Assembly: GCA_963799085.1 (NCBI GenBank)
Contig: CAWCWA010000010.1
Location: 243,883 to 307,882 of the forward strand
DNA: 64,000 bases
Source of the DNA: AP-15 sp963799085
GTDB taxonomy: Bacteria; Pseudomonadota; Alphaproteobacteria; ATCC43930; CGMCC-115725
Direction of reading: 5' to 3'
Positions 43,010 through 52,511 of the stretch are shown here, one piece after another. A model generated the notes under the pieces. That model did no database searches. It was given only the letters and a program-made list of their open reading frames with translations, and was not told where the DNA came from. Numbering within the stretch: the stretch's first letter is position 1; each line of letters begins with the position of its first letter. The translations under genes and the position numbers were made by a program.

Positions 43010-44608
43010 TTATTTGTCGAGCCAGATTGTCGCCAGATCCTGGTTTACGTAATGGCTGGGGCCGATCTTCCAGCCTTTTACATACGAGTGGTAGGGGACG
43101 ATCCGATACCACCACAGCAGGAATATGCCGTGCGCCTGGTCGTCGAGCACATATTTCGCGAATTCGCGCAACAGCGCCTTCTGTTTCGATTTGTCCAGTT
43201 CGCGCAGCAGCTTGTCGTAGAGCTGGACCTCACGCGCGTCCTCGAAGTTGCCGTAGTTCGAGGCGGAAACCGTATGGGGCAGATACTTGCCGACATCGGC
43301 GAGCGGGTTGACCACGTTTTGGCAGTTGCCTTCGACCGTTACATCGAAATTTCCGTCGCGCATGGCCTGGAACCAAGGACCCGTGGGTAATACGCGCTGC
43401 GTTGCCTTGACCCCGATCTTGCTCCACTGGTCGACGACCCAGATGCCGTAATACTTGTAGGGCTGGTCGGTCGAACGGTTGAGCAGCTCGAACTGAAGAT
43501 TTTCGGCGCCGGCCTCTTTCAGAAGGCGCCTCGCCTCGGCGCGCGATTTTTCGATGTCGGGCCAGTAGCCGGCGATCTGCTCGAGTTCCTCCTTGCTGGG
43601 CGCCAGCGGCGAACCCGGGAAGGTGACGCCGCCGACCGTGTGGACGATGGCGATCTTGGAGAGTTCGGGGGCACTGCCCCAGCGGTCGATGGCCAGGCTC
43701 AGAGCCCGCCGGACGCGGGGGTCGTCAAAGGGCTTGCGCTTGTGGTTCGGCGTGATCAGCCCGCCGCAATTCCAATCGCTCGTCTGCACCGCAAGCTTGT
43801 CGCCGAGCGCCTTCTGCAGCTCGTCGCGCACGGTCGGCGGGAATCCGCGAAACTCGATCGCCGCGCGGTCGCTGCGCAACGCATCGACCCGGGTGACCTG
43901 CCGGTCGGCATAGATGCCCTTGATGCCATCGAGATAGGGGAGGCCCTTGTGATAATAGTCGGGGTTGCGCACCCCTTCGATCGACTGGCCGGTCTCGTAC
44001 TTGACGAACTTGAAGGGGCCCGATCCGAGGATGTTCTTCTCATACCAGTGAATGTCCTTGTCGAGCTTCGTCTTGCTGTAAATGAACGCATAGGGATCGG
44101 CCAGCGCCGGGATGAACGCGTCTGTAGCGAATTTGAGCTTGAACACGACGGTATGAGGGTCTGTTGCCTCGATCTTGTCGACCATCAGGAAATTGCTTTG
44201 CCGCGGACTGACCACGGTCGGCGGCGGGAAGATGATCTTATTCCACGAGGCGACGATATCCTCGGCAGTCAGCGGGGCGCCGTCGTGGAACTTGATGCCT
44301 TCCCGGATTTTGAATATGTAGGTGGTGCCGTTGTCGGTCGGCTTCGGCATTTCGGTGCACAGATCGCACACCATGACGGGCGACGCCGGGTCCATCGGAT
44401 TAGCGCGGATCAGCACGCTGTAATACGGCGCCGCCGAATGGATCGTCGCATAGGTTTCCTCGCGCTGCCCGTCAAAGCTCGGCGGCGCGTCCGCGGGGAT
44501 CAGATAGGTCAGCGTGCCGCCGCGTTTGGGGGCCTCATCGTCGGCCGCGGACGGCAGCGCCACGACCGTCCCCAGCGCGACTGCAAGCGCCAGCGATTTG
44601 ATTTTCAC
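43010..44608 (-). CDS. Periplasmic substrate-binding protein (SBP_bac_5), third in transcription order
   Basis: 532 residues with a GTG start at 44608 (VKIKSLALAVALGTVVALPS, signal peptide, cut near SAADDEAPKRGG). GTG is chosen because it directly begins the signal peptide and is preceded by GGGAGAGATCGGAAC; an upstream in-frame start would add 42 residues read from the previous gene's end. Family features: GGTLTYLIPADAPPSFDGQR, VCDLCTEMPKP, SDWNCGGLI and EGNCQNVVNP. It is the most divergent in the CDLC region (MDPASPVMVCDLC). It ends YVNQDLATIWLDK. The ligand is unknown. Confidence 0.9.
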   Translation of the reverse strand: MKIKSLALAVALGTVVALPSAADDEAPKRGGTLTYLIPADAPPSFDGQREETYATIHSAAPYYSVLIRANPMDPASPVMVCDLCTEMPKPTDNGTTYIFKIREGIKFHDGAPLTAEDIVASWNKIIFPPPTVVSPRQSNFLMVDKIEATDPHTVVFKLKFATDAFIPALADPYAFIYSKTKLDKDIHWYEKNILGSGPFKFVKYETGQSIEGVRNPDYYHKGLPYLDGIKGIYADRQVTRVDALRSDRAAIEFRGFPPTVRDELQKALGDKLAVQTSDWNCGGLITPNHKRKPFDDPRVRRALSLAIDRWGSAPELSKIAIVHTVGGVTFPGSPLAPSKEELEQIAGYWPDIEKSRAEARRLLKEAGAENLQFELLNRSTDQPYKYYGIWVVDQWSKIGVKATQRVLPTGPWFQAMRDGNFDVTVEGNCQNVVNPLADVGKYLPHTVSASNYGNFEDAREVQLYDKLLRELDKSKQKALLREFAKYVLDDQAHGIFLLWWYRIVPYHSYVKGWKIGPSHYVNQDLATIWLDK

Positions 44609-44628
44609 GTTCCGATCTCTCCCGGTTG

Positions 44629-46239
44629 TTATTGATCGAGCCAGAGCCTCGCCAGATCCTGGTTGATAAAATGCGTCGGGGCAATCTTGAACCCCTTCAG
44701 ATAGGACCGATACGGCACGATCCGGTGCCACCACAGCACCCAGATCTCGTGCGCCTGCTCGTCGACCACATATTTCTCGAACTGTCGCATCAGCGCCCGC
44801 CGCTTGGCGGGGTCAGTCTCGTGCAGCATCTTGTTGTAGAGATCGACCTCGGCCGGGTCCTCGTAATGAGCGTAATTTTCGCTGCCAACGGAGGCCGGCA
44901 AGACCCTCTGTACGTCGACCACGGGGTTGACGATGCCGTAGCCGGGGGCCTCGACGACGACATCGAAATCGCCCTTGCGCATCGCATCGAACCAGGGACC
45001 GGTCGGCAGCACCTTCTGCGTCACATGCAGCCCGATCTTGCTCCACTGGTCGATCAGCCATGTAGCGACGTATTTGTAAGGCTGGTCGACGTTGCGGTTG
45101 AGGAGTTCGAAGGAGAGCCCCTCGGCCCCTGCTTCGTGCAGCAGCCGCTTGGCCTCCTCCCGCGACTTCTCGATGTCGGGCCAATAGCCGGCGATCCCTG
45201 CCAGCTCTTCCTTTGTCGCCGCGAGCGGTGAACCGGGAAAGACGAGGCCGCCGACGGTTTGCACGATGGCGATCTTCGACAGGCCGGGAGCGCCGCCCCA
45301 GCGATCGATCGCCAAGGTCAGCGCGCGGCGCACCCGGGGATCATCGAACGGCTTGCGCTGGTGGTTAGGGGTCACCGCGCTGGCGACGTCCCAATCGCCC
45401 TCCTGCACCTTGATCTTGTCGCCGAGCGCCTTGACCAGTTCGTCGCGCGCCGCCGGCGGCATGCCGCGGAACTCGAGCGCCGCACGGTCGGCGCGGATTG
45501 CCTCGACCCGCACCGCCTGCTTGGCGGCGTAGATGCCAGTGAAGCCGTCAAGATACGGCAGGCTCGGATCGTAATAATCGGAGTTCCGCACTCCCTTGAC
45601 CGATTGGCCGGTCTCGTAGCCGGCGAATTTGAACGGGCCGGTGCCCATAACGTTTTTCTCGTACCAGTGCGGGTCCCGGTCGAGGATCTTCTTCTCGTAA
45701 ATCCAGCTGAAAGGATTGGCGAGCGCCGGCAGAAAGGCGGCGGTTGCAAATTTTAGGTGAAAGACGACGGTCGACGGGTCGGTGGCTTCGACCTTGTCGA
45801 TCATCATGTAATTGCTGGCGCGGGGACTCAGCACGCCCTCGGGCGGAAAGATGATCTCGTTCCAGCTGGCGGCCACGTCATCGGCGGTCAGCGGCGAGCC
45901 GTCGTGGAACTTGACGCCACCCCGGATCTTGAAGGCGTAGGTCTTGCCGCCGTCGGCCGGTTGCGGCATCGCGGTACAGAGATCGCAGACGATGTCGGTG
46001 GTCGAAGACGGATTATCAGGATCAATGCGGATCAGCAGGCTGTAGAAGGGCGCGAAGGCGTGCACCGTCGCAAACGTGCTCTCGCGATGGCCGTCGAAGC
46101 TCGGCGGCGCGTCAGCCGGGATCATATAGGTCAGCGTGCCGCCGCGTTTCGGCGCCTCCTCGGCCGCCGCGGCGGTCCCGAGAATAACCGCGGCGACAGC
46201 GATAGTCGCGAGGAAACTGCGTTTTATTTGTCGAGCCAT
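44629..46239 (-). CDS. Periplasmic substrate-binding protein (SBP_bac_5), second in transcription order, pocket cysteines lost
   Basis: 536 residues from ATG 46239 (MARQIKRSFLATIAVAAVIL, signal peptide, cut near GTAAAAEEAPKRGG). The start overlaps the end of the upstream paralog by 16 bases, suggesting coupled translation. Same fold: GGTLTYMIPADAPPSFDGHR, VCDLCTAMPQP, FKIRGGVKFHDGSPLTADDV. It differs where the other four carry SDWNCG and NCxxVxNP: here GDWDVASAV and EAPGYGIVNP, so both cysteines are gone together. This points to a lost disulfide and probably a different ligand or stability. It ends FINQDLARLWLDQ. Confidence 0.9.
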   Translation of the reverse strand: MARQIKRSFLATIAVAAVILGTAAAAEEAPKRGGTLTYMIPADAPPSFDGHRESTFATVHAFAPFYSLLIRIDPDNPSSTTDIVCDLCTAMPQPADGGKTYAFKIRGGVKFHDGSPLTADDVAASWNEIIFPPEGVLSPRASNYMMIDKVEATDPSTVVFHLKFATAAFLPALANPFSWIYEKKILDRDPHWYEKNVMGTGPFKFAGYETGQSVKGVRNSDYYDPSLPYLDGFTGIYAAKQAVRVEAIRADRAALEFRGMPPAARDELVKALGDKIKVQEGDWDVASAVTPNHQRKPFDDPRVRRALTLAIDRWGGAPGLSKIAIVQTVGGLVFPGSPLAATKEELAGIAGYWPDIEKSREEAKRLLHEAGAEGLSFELLNRNVDQPYKYVATWLIDQWSKIGLHVTQKVLPTGPWFDAMRKGDFDVVVEAPGYGIVNPVVDVQRVLPASVGSENYAHYEDPAEVDLYNKMLHETDPAKRRALMRQFEKYVVDEQAHEIWVLWWHRIVPYRSYLKGFKIAPTHFINQDLARLWLDQ

Positions 46240-47828
46240 ATTGTTGCCAAGTCCTGGTTGAGATAATGGCTCGGACTGATCTTCCAGCCTTTTACCAAAG
46301 ACCGATACGGTACGATCCGATACCACCACAATAGAAACAGCTCGTGCGCCTCGTCGCTCATCACGTGCTTCTCGAATTGCCGCATCAGCAGTCGCTGCTT
46401 TGCAGCATCCGTTTCGTGCAGCATCTTATCATAGATGTCGATCGCCGTTTGGTCCTCGAACTGCCCGTAGTTTCCAGCATAAACCGACGGCGGCAAATAT
46501 CTTTGGACGTCGAGCAGCGGATTAACGACGCTCTGACAGTTGCCGATGATTCCGACCTGGAAGTCGCCTTCGCGGAAAGCCTGGAACCATGGACCGGTCG
46601 GCACGACCCGTTGGGTGACATTGAGCCCGATCTTCCTCCAATCGTCGATTACCCAGTTACCATTGTACTTGTAGGGTTGGTCGACGTTGCGGTTCAGCAG
46701 CTCGAAGCTGAGCCCTTCCGCCCCCGCTTCTTTCAGCAGACGCTTTGCCTCCGCCCGCGATTTTTCGATGTCGGGCCACCACCCGGCGATTTTCTGCAGT
46801 TCATCCTTGGTCGGGGCCAGAGGCGAGCCAGGGAAGACGACACTCCCGACCGTGTGGACGTTGGCGATTTTGGCTAGGTGGGGCGCGGTCCCCCAGCGGT
46901 CGATGGCGAGGGTCAGCGCGCGGCGAACGCGGACGTCATCGAAAGGCTTCTTTTTATGGTTGATCTCTACAATGCTGCCGCAGTTCCAGTCGCTCTCCTG
47001 CACCGCGATCTTGTCGCCCAGCGCACCGACGAGTTCGTCGCGCACCGAAGGCGGGAAGCCGCGGAACTCGATCGAGGCGCGGTCGCTGCGGATCGCGTCG
47101 ACGCGGACGGCCTGCTTCGGCGCGTAGACGCCGACAAAGCCGTCAAGATAGGGCAGTCCCTTATGATAATAATCGGGGTCCTTTACGCCCTTGATCGACT
47201 GCCCCACCTCATAGCCAACGAACTTGAATGGGCCCGAGCCGAGGATATTTTTCTCGTACCAGTGCGGGTCCTCGTCGAGTTTCCTTTTCTGATAGATCCA
47301 CGAGTAGGGGTCGGCGAGCGCCGGTAAGAACGCGTTTGTGGCGAATTTCAGATGGAACACCACCGTCGTCGGGTCGGGCGCTTCGACCGTATCGACCATC
47401 ACGTAATGGCTTTGGCGCGGGCTCAATACCCCTTCGGGCGGGTTGATGATGTGCCGCCAGCTGGCCGCGACGTCGGCGGCGGTCAGCGGCGAGCCGTCGT
47501 GAAACTTCACACCCTGACGGATCTTGAAGGTGTAGGTCTTGCCGTTGTCGGTCGGCTCCGGCATGGCCGTGCAAAGATCGCAGACGAAATCCGTCGGCGA
47601 GGACGGGTTGTTTGGATTTACCCGGATCAGCACGCTGTAGAAGGGTGCGGCCGAGTGGATCGTTGCGTAAGTCGTCTCCCGGTGCGCGTCGAAGCTCGGC
47701 GGCGCATCCGCCGGAATGACATAGGTCAGCGTGCCGCCATATTTGGGCGATTCCTCGTCTGCCGCCGCGCCGGTCGCGCCAATCAGGATCGCCGCCGATG
47801 CCGCGATCAACCCTGTTCGAAACTGCAT
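46224..47828 (-). CDS. Periplasmic substrate-binding protein (SBP_bac_5), first in transcription order
   Basis: 534 residues from ATG 47828 (MQFRTGLIAASAAILIGATG, signal peptide, cut near AAADEESPKYGG), after GGGAGGAATAAA. Features: GGTLTYVIPADAPPSFDAHR, VCDLCTAMPEP, FKIRQGVKFHDGSPLTAADV, SDWNCGSIV and IGNCQSVVNP; it ends YLNQDLATIWLDK. It follows the two ATPase genes by 87 bases and is the first binding protein of the run. The good ribosome binding site suggests it is well translated. The ligand is unknown. Confidence 0.92.
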   Translation of the reverse strand: MQFRTGLIAASAAILIGATGAAADEESPKYGGTLTYVIPADAPPSFDAHRETTYATIHSAAPFYSVLIRVNPNNPSSPTDFVCDLCTAMPEPTDNGKTYTFKIRQGVKFHDGSPLTAADVAASWRHIINPPEGVLSPRQSHYVMVDTVEAPDPTTVVFHLKFATNAFLPALADPYSWIYQKRKLDEDPHWYEKNILGSGPFKFVGYEVGQSIKGVKDPDYYHKGLPYLDGFVGVYAPKQAVRVDAIRSDRASIEFRGFPPSVRDELVGALGDKIAVQESDWNCGSIVEINHKKKPFDDVRVRRALTLAIDRWGTAPHLAKIANVHTVGSVVFPGSPLAPTKDELQKIAGWWPDIEKSRAEAKRLLKEAGAEGLSFELLNRNVDQPYKYNGNWVIDDWRKIGLNVTQRVVPTGPWFQAFREGDFQVGIIGNCQSVVNPLLDVQRYLPPSVYAGNYGQFEDQTAIDIYDKMLHETDAAKQRLLMRQFEKHVMSDEAHELFLLWWYRIVPYRSLVKGWKISPSHYLNQDLATIWLDK

Positions 47829-47915
47829 TTTATTCCTCCCTGTTTCAGTATGTTCTTTCGTCGGTTGCGGCGTCATTTCTCTCGTTTCTTGGGTTCGACG
47901 ACGCGTTCCCCAGGT

Positions 47916-48917
47916 TCAATTGACCTGGCTGCAGGCGACCCAATGGCTCGGGCGCAATTCGCGCAGTTCCGGGCGGGACCGCCGGCAACTCTCGACGGCG
48001 AGCGGGCAACGCGGATGGAAGACGCAACCCGAGGGCGGGTTGATCGGGCTCGGCACCTCGCCTTGCACCGGGCGGAAGACCCGTGTCGCCTCGACCGTCG
48101 GGTCCGGCACCGGCACCGCCGCCAGCAAGGCCTGGGTGTAGGGATGCAGCGGATTGTCGAAGAGTTCGTCGCACTCGGCGAGTTCGACGATGCGGCCCAA
48201 ATACATGACCGCTACCCGCTGGCAGAGGTGCCGGACCACCGACAAGTCATGCGCGATGAAGAGATAGGTGAGACCGAAGCGTTCGCGCAAATCCTCGAGC
48301 AGGTTGACGACCTGAGCCTGGATCGACACGTCGAGCGCCGAGACCGCCTCGTCGCAAACGATGAATTCCGGGTCGAGCGCCAGAGCCCGCGCGATCCCGA
48401 CGCGCTGGCGCTGCCCGCCCGACATCTCGTGCGGGTAGCGGTCGGCAAAGCTGGCGTTGAGGCCGCAGACCGACAGCAGCTCGCGTACGCGCTCGTCTCT
48501 CTGGGCTGCATCCCCGCCGATGCCGTGCACCATCATCGGCTCGGAAATGATCGATCCGACCTTCATCCGCGGGTTCAGCGAGCTGTACGGGTCCTGGAAG
48601 ATGACCTGGATGCGCCGGCGCAGGTCGACCAGATCCTTGCGCCCGAGCTTGGCGATGTCGACGCCCTTATAGAGGATTTCGCCGGCGGTCGGCCGTTCGA
48701 GGCGCAGGATGCAGCGGCCGGTCGTGGTCTTGCCGCAGCCGCTCTCGCCGACCAGCCCTAGAGTCTCGCCAGGCCGGATCGAGAAATCGACGCCGTCCAC
48801 CGCCTTGACCTCGCCGATCTTGCGGCCGAGGAGCGAGCCGCCGGTGATCGGAAAGTGCATCTGCAACCCGTGCACCTCGACAAGCGGCTGGGCGCCGTTC
48901 GCGCCGGGTGCGCTCAC
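47916..48917 (-). CDS. ABC transporter ATP-binding protein, DppF/OppF type
   Basis: 333 residues with a GTG start at 48917 (VSAPGANGAQPLVEVHGLQM) overlapping the stop of the other ATPase gene (GTGA). Walker A GLVGESGCGKTTTGRCILRL, signature EMSGGQRQRVGIARALALDP, Walker B EFIVCDEAVSALDVSIQAQV and the switch His in LFIAHDLSVVRHL are all present. The C-terminal oligopeptide-transporter extension has SGCVFHPRCPLAVESCRR with the Cys cluster common to DppD/DppF. It energises the transporter together with the DppD-type partner at the inner membrane. Confidence 0.92.
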   Translation of the reverse strand: MSAPGANGAQPLVEVHGLQMHFPITGGSLLGRKIGEVKAVDGVDFSIRPGETLGLVGESGCGKTTTGRCILRLERPTAGEILYKGVDIAKLGRKDLVDLRRRIQVIFQDPYSSLNPRMKVGSIISEPMMVHGIGGDAAQRDERVRELLSVCGLNASFADRYPHEMSGGQRQRVGIARALALDPEFIVCDEAVSALDVSIQAQVVNLLEDLRERFGLTYLFIAHDLSVVRHLCQRVAVMYLGRIVELAECDELFDNPLHPYTQALLAAVPVPDPTVEATRVFRPVQGEVPSPINPPSGCVFHPRCPLAVESCRRSRPELRELRPSHWVACSQVN

Positions 48918-49915
48918 GCGACGACTTCCATCGCAACGCCGACCTCATGGCTGCGGAAGCAGGCCGAGAGATGCGCGCCATCGCCGGCCGGTTCGAGCGG
49001 CGGACGGGCGCGGGCGCAGCGGTCGATCGCGAAGCGGCAGCGCGGCCGGAAGGCGCAGCCCTCGTCAAGCCGGGTCAAATCCGGCGGCTGGCCGACGACC
49101 GGATCGAGGCGGGCCCGGCGCGGCTGGTCCAAGCGCGGAACCGAGCGCAGCAGCGCCAACGTGTAAGGGTGCCGCGGATTGTGATAGATCGCTTCGGCCA
49201 CGCCGCTCTCGACCAGGCGGCCAGCATACATGACATTGACCCGATGGGCGTAGCGCGCGACGACGCCGAGATTGTGCGTGATGATGATCAGCGCCACGTC
49301 CAGCCGCCGCGTCAACTCCTGCATCAGTTGCAGGATCTGCGCCTGAATGGTCACGTCGAGCGCGGTGGTCGGCTCGTCGGCGATGATCAGCTTGGGATCG
49401 CAGGACAGCGCGATCGCGATCATGATCCGCTGGCGCATGCCGCCCGAGAGCTGGTGTGGGTATTGCCGCAGCCGCCGCTCGGCGTCGGCGATGCCAACGA
49501 GGCCCAACAGCTCGATCGCGCGCTTGTCCGCAGCCGCGCGGTCGACGCCGCGATGCTGCTGGATCGTTTCGGTGATCTGGCGGCCGATTGTCAGCACGGG
49601 GTTCAGCGAGGTCATCGGCTCCTGGAACACCATGCCGATATCGCTGCCACGGATTTCACGCATCTCTTCTTCGGACAGGGTCATCAGGTCGCGGCCGTCG
49701 AACCACACCTCGCCGCCGGTGATCCGGCCGGGCGGGTCGGGGATCAGCCGCAGGATCGACAATGCGGTGACCGACTTGCCCGACCCGCTTTCGCCGACAA
49801 CCGCCACCGTCTCGCCGCGGTCGACCGAGTAGGAAACCCCGTCGACGGCGCGCACGACGCCGGCCCCGGTGCGGAACTCGGTGTGCAGATCCTTGACTTC
49901 CAGCAGCGCAGACAA
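48914..49915 (-). CDS. ABC transporter ATP-binding protein, DppD/OppD type
   Basis: 333 residues with a TTG start at 49915 (LSALLEVKDLHTEFRTGAGV), chosen because AGGAGGAG lies 8 bases upstream and the ABC domain begins at once. Walker A VAVVGESGSGKSVTALSILR, signature HQLSGGMRQRIMIAIALSCD, Walker B KLIIADEPTTALDVTIQAQI, switch His in LIIITHNLGVVARYAHRVNV. The C-terminal region EGCAFRPRCRFAIDRCARAR holds the usual cysteines. It is the first gene of the operon; an upstream TTG at 49993 would add 26 residues. Confidence 0.9.
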   Translation of the reverse strand: MSALLEVKDLHTEFRTGAGVVRAVDGVSYSVDRGETVAVVGESGSGKSVTALSILRLIPDPPGRITGGEVWFDGRDLMTLSEEEMREIRGSDIGMVFQEPMTSLNPVLTIGRQITETIQQHRGVDRAAADKRAIELLGLVGIADAERRLRQYPHQLSGGMRQRIMIAIALSCDPKLIIADEPTTALDVTIQAQILQLMQELTRRLDVALIIITHNLGVVARYAHRVNVMYAGRLVESGVAEAIYHNPRHPYTLALLRSVPRLDQPRRARLDPVVGQPPDLTRLDEGCAFRPRCRFAIDRCARARPPLEPAGDGAHLSACFRSHEVGVAMEVVA

Positions 49916-50062
49916 ACCGGCGGCTCCTCCTGTTCGCGCGGCAACGCGAGCTTGTTGTTGTTTCGCCAAGCTGTTTGGTATCGACCGCGGCAACGACTGT
50001 CAACCGCGGCCCGAAGTAGCTTGGGAGGGCCGAACCGCCGGGGGCGGGGCAGCGGCGCGATC

Positions 50063-50212
50063 ATGATGACCAGCGGCGCACTCGGCACCTTGTACCGGCG
50101 CCTTGGCAGGAGCTTCAACAAAGTGACCGCGTTGATGACCTGCTTTGCCTTCCTCAGCATTATCGCGATGGCGCTCGGCCGCGAGACCAAGGGCAGTCCC
50201 TTGCCGCGCTGA
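50063..50212 (+). CDS. Possible small membrane protein
   Basis: 49 residues from ATG 50063: MMTSGALGTLYRRLGRSFNK then a predicted helix VTALMTCFAFLSIIAMALG and a basic tail RETKGSPLPR. It is divergent from the ABC operon. The only upstream purine run is GGGGCGGGG. Codon use fits coding sequence but there is no family support. Confidence 0.3.
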   Translation: MMTSGALGTLYRRLGRSFNKVTALMTCFAFLSIIAMALGRETKGSPLPR

Positions 50213-50220
50213 GACGGCGT

Positions 50221-50310
50221 TCAATGCGGCGGCGGCCTGCCGGCGAATTTCATCCGCTTGGCGATCGTCTCGTCCGCGACGTCGAACGGCTTTAAGTCCA
50301 GAACCGCTCG
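50221..50310 (-). pseudogene. C-terminal fragment of an unknown gene
   Basis: The minus-strand frame ends AVLDLKPFDVADETIAKRMK, FAGRPPPH with TGA at 50221-50223. It looks like a natural protein C-terminus with no identifiable beginning; upstream sequence to the IS630 element gives no clear continuation. Probably the tail of a gene lost when the IS cluster formed. Confidence 0.3.
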
Positions 50311-50719
50311 ATTAACATGCTGACCGCCCGGCCGCGGGCGCCGCCCGCACCGGCATGAGCGGCGCAGCGGTCCAGCGCAGGAAGCGGCAAAGGGAAGGGC
50401 ATGCCTCGATGCAGGCCAGTCAGCGTGTGCCAGCGTTCCAGTGCCATCAACCGCCGACCTCGATCGCCTTTTGCACGCGACAACGGCAAATTGCCGTTGC
50501 CCAAGCCCGTGAGAAGCGCGATCCTGGCCGCGAAACCGCCGGAAGCAGCACGATTCACTTGGAACGCGCTTCTATGAAGCGGAGACTAGCTCGCAAAACA
50601 AGTCGGTCGGTCTCCGCAGCGCCACGTAACCAGAGCTGTGTGTGGGCCTGCTCTGCATGAGCAGCGTATCCTATGCTGCCGTGGCAGTAAACGACATCAC
50701 AGATTTTCAGATCACAGCC
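50311..50719. other. About 400 bases without a convincing gene
   Basis: High-GC sequence between the gene fragment and the IS630 element. Open frames exist on both strands but none has a recognisable domain or ribosome binding site. A short CAACGGCAAATTGCCGTTG palindrome lies around 50480-50498. Confidence 0.4.
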
Positions 50720-51884
50720 CTAGGCGTTATCCCCACCGTCACAGCGGGTGCAAGCGAGGTAACGAGCCTCGTGGGTCGCTTCTAAGGCTTGTCTCCCGCG
50801 GGTGATGGCGGCGAGGATGGCGTCGGCGGATTTGGTCCAGACGAATGGCGTGGGCGCGCCGTTGGCCTCGGCGATGAAGCGGTTGATGGCGGTCTGCAGC
50901 TCGACGATCGAGGTGAAGACACCGCGCTTGAGGCGTTGCCGAGTGAGCTTGGCAAACCACCCCTCGACCGCGTTGGCCCAGGAACACGAAGTCGACGTGA
51001 AGTGGAAGGTGACGCGGGGATGGCGGGCAAGCCAACGGCGGACCTTTGGGTGCTTGTGGGCGGCATCGTTGCCGAGCACGACATGGACCGCCTTGTCGTC
51101 CGGCGCCTGGCGCTCGACGGTGTTGAGAAAGCGGATGAATTCCCGATGGCGATGGCGCTGCATGCAGCGCCCGACGACCTTGCCCTCAAGGATATCGAGG
51201 GCGGCGAACAGGGTTGTCGTACCGTTGCGCTTGTAATCATGGGTCAATGGTCGCGCAGCGCCCCCTTTTTCATCGGCAGACCCGGCTGGGTGCGGTCGAG
51301 CGCTTGGATTTGGCTTTTCTCGTCGATGCTGAGGACCACGGCGTGGGCCGGCGGATCGACCCACGGGTCCGGCTTGCGGCCGGCCGGCGGATCGGCATAA
51401 AGGCCGACGACCTCCTTGAGCTTGTCGGCGAATTTGGCGTCGTTGGAGAGCTTGAACAAGCGCACCCGATGCGGCGGCAATCCGTGCCGCGTCCAGATGC
51501 GGCGCACCGAGGACGGGCTGATCGCCACCGCCTTGGCCATCGCCGCCGCGGTCCAATGGGTCGCCGCATGCGGCGGCGCTTGGTTGGTCAGCTCAATCAC
51601 CCGGTCGACCGTCTCGGTGGGCAGCGGCGCGATGCGCGAGGGCCGGGTCTTGTCGCGGACGAGCCCCGCCACCCCCTCCTGCATAAAGCGCTGCTGCCAG
51701 CGCCACACCACGGTCTTGCCCTTGCCGACCGCGCGCATCACCGCGGTGGCGCCCTGGCCATCGGCCGTCAGCAGAACAATCCGGGCGCGCCAGACGTGCT
51801 TCTGCGGGCGGTTGCGATCCCGGATGATCGACCGCAAGCGAGCCCGATCCCCGGCGTGACCTCAATCGCTATCCCCTGGCGCAT
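50720..51884 (-). pseudogene. IS630-family transposase, frame broken twice
   Basis: ATG 51884 reads MRQGIAIEVTPG, the family N-terminus; one base is missing near 51850. The next frame continues RSIIRDRNRPQKHVWRARIV with the N-terminal HTH (GKTVVWRWQQRFMQEGVAGL) and ends at the first core Asp (VLSIDEKSQIQALDRTQPGL). Another shift near 51250 is needed to reach LTHDYKRNGTTTLFAALDIL, VHVVLGNDAAHKHPKVRRWL (second Asp) and SWANAVEGWFAKLTRQRLKR (Glu), ending at 50720. All catalytic residues remain, so only the frame is damaged. The neighbouring IS5 remnant starts about 70 bases upstream. Confidence 0.85.
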
Positions 51885-51955
51885 GCCGCACAATGGCACA
51901 GCCGCACGCGTCGGGAAACCACAATCAGGACTCTTCCGTCAGGTGCCAGCCACTA

Positions 51956-52511
51956 GGGCGTGTCGTCAATTGAGCCAGATGGTAGCGGCGGCGCGGTGGA
52001 TGGCGGCGAGGAAATTTCGCGCGGTTTTGTCGTAGCGGGGGGCGATTGCACGGCACTGTTTGAGTTTGCTGAGGTGGCGCTCCTTGTAGAGGTGCCGGTC
52101 GAATTCGCGCGGCGTCAGGCGATGGGGCCGCGGCGGGATGACGGCTGATTTGCCGGCCCGCGCCAAGGGTTGGAGGACCCGCGCATCGGCGTCGAAGGCT
52201 TTGTCAGCGATCAGCCGGTCGGCCGCCATGTGAGGCAGCAGCGCATCGGCGCCGGCCAGATCATGCGCCTGTCCTGCCGTGAGCAGAAACGCCAAGGATT
52301 GCCGAGCGCGTCGACCAGGGCGTGGATCTGGGTGCTCAGCCCACCCCAGCTACGTCCGATCGCCTGGTCCTGGTCTTTTTTTGAGCGCGCCGGCGCTATG
52401 CTGATGCGCCCCGAACGATCGTGCTGTCGAGCATCGCATATTCGTTATCGGCGTCGGCCGCCAGATGCGCAAAGATCTTCGTGACTATCCCTTTGACGAC
52501 CGTACGCTGAC
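51956..52511 (-). pseudogene. IS5-family element remnant with broken transposase
   Basis: The left tip GGGCGTGTCGTCAATTGA at 51956 is an IS5-type end. The transposase C-terminus is readable from FLLTAGQAHDLAGADALLPH through LIADKAFDADARVLQPLARA to HRAAATIWLN (stop 51966). Upstream, KIFAHLAADADNEYAMLDST and IGRSWGGLSTQIHALVDALG are recognisable but spread over frames with several indels. The N-terminus and the right end are missing beyond 52511. A dead remnant. Confidence 0.8.
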
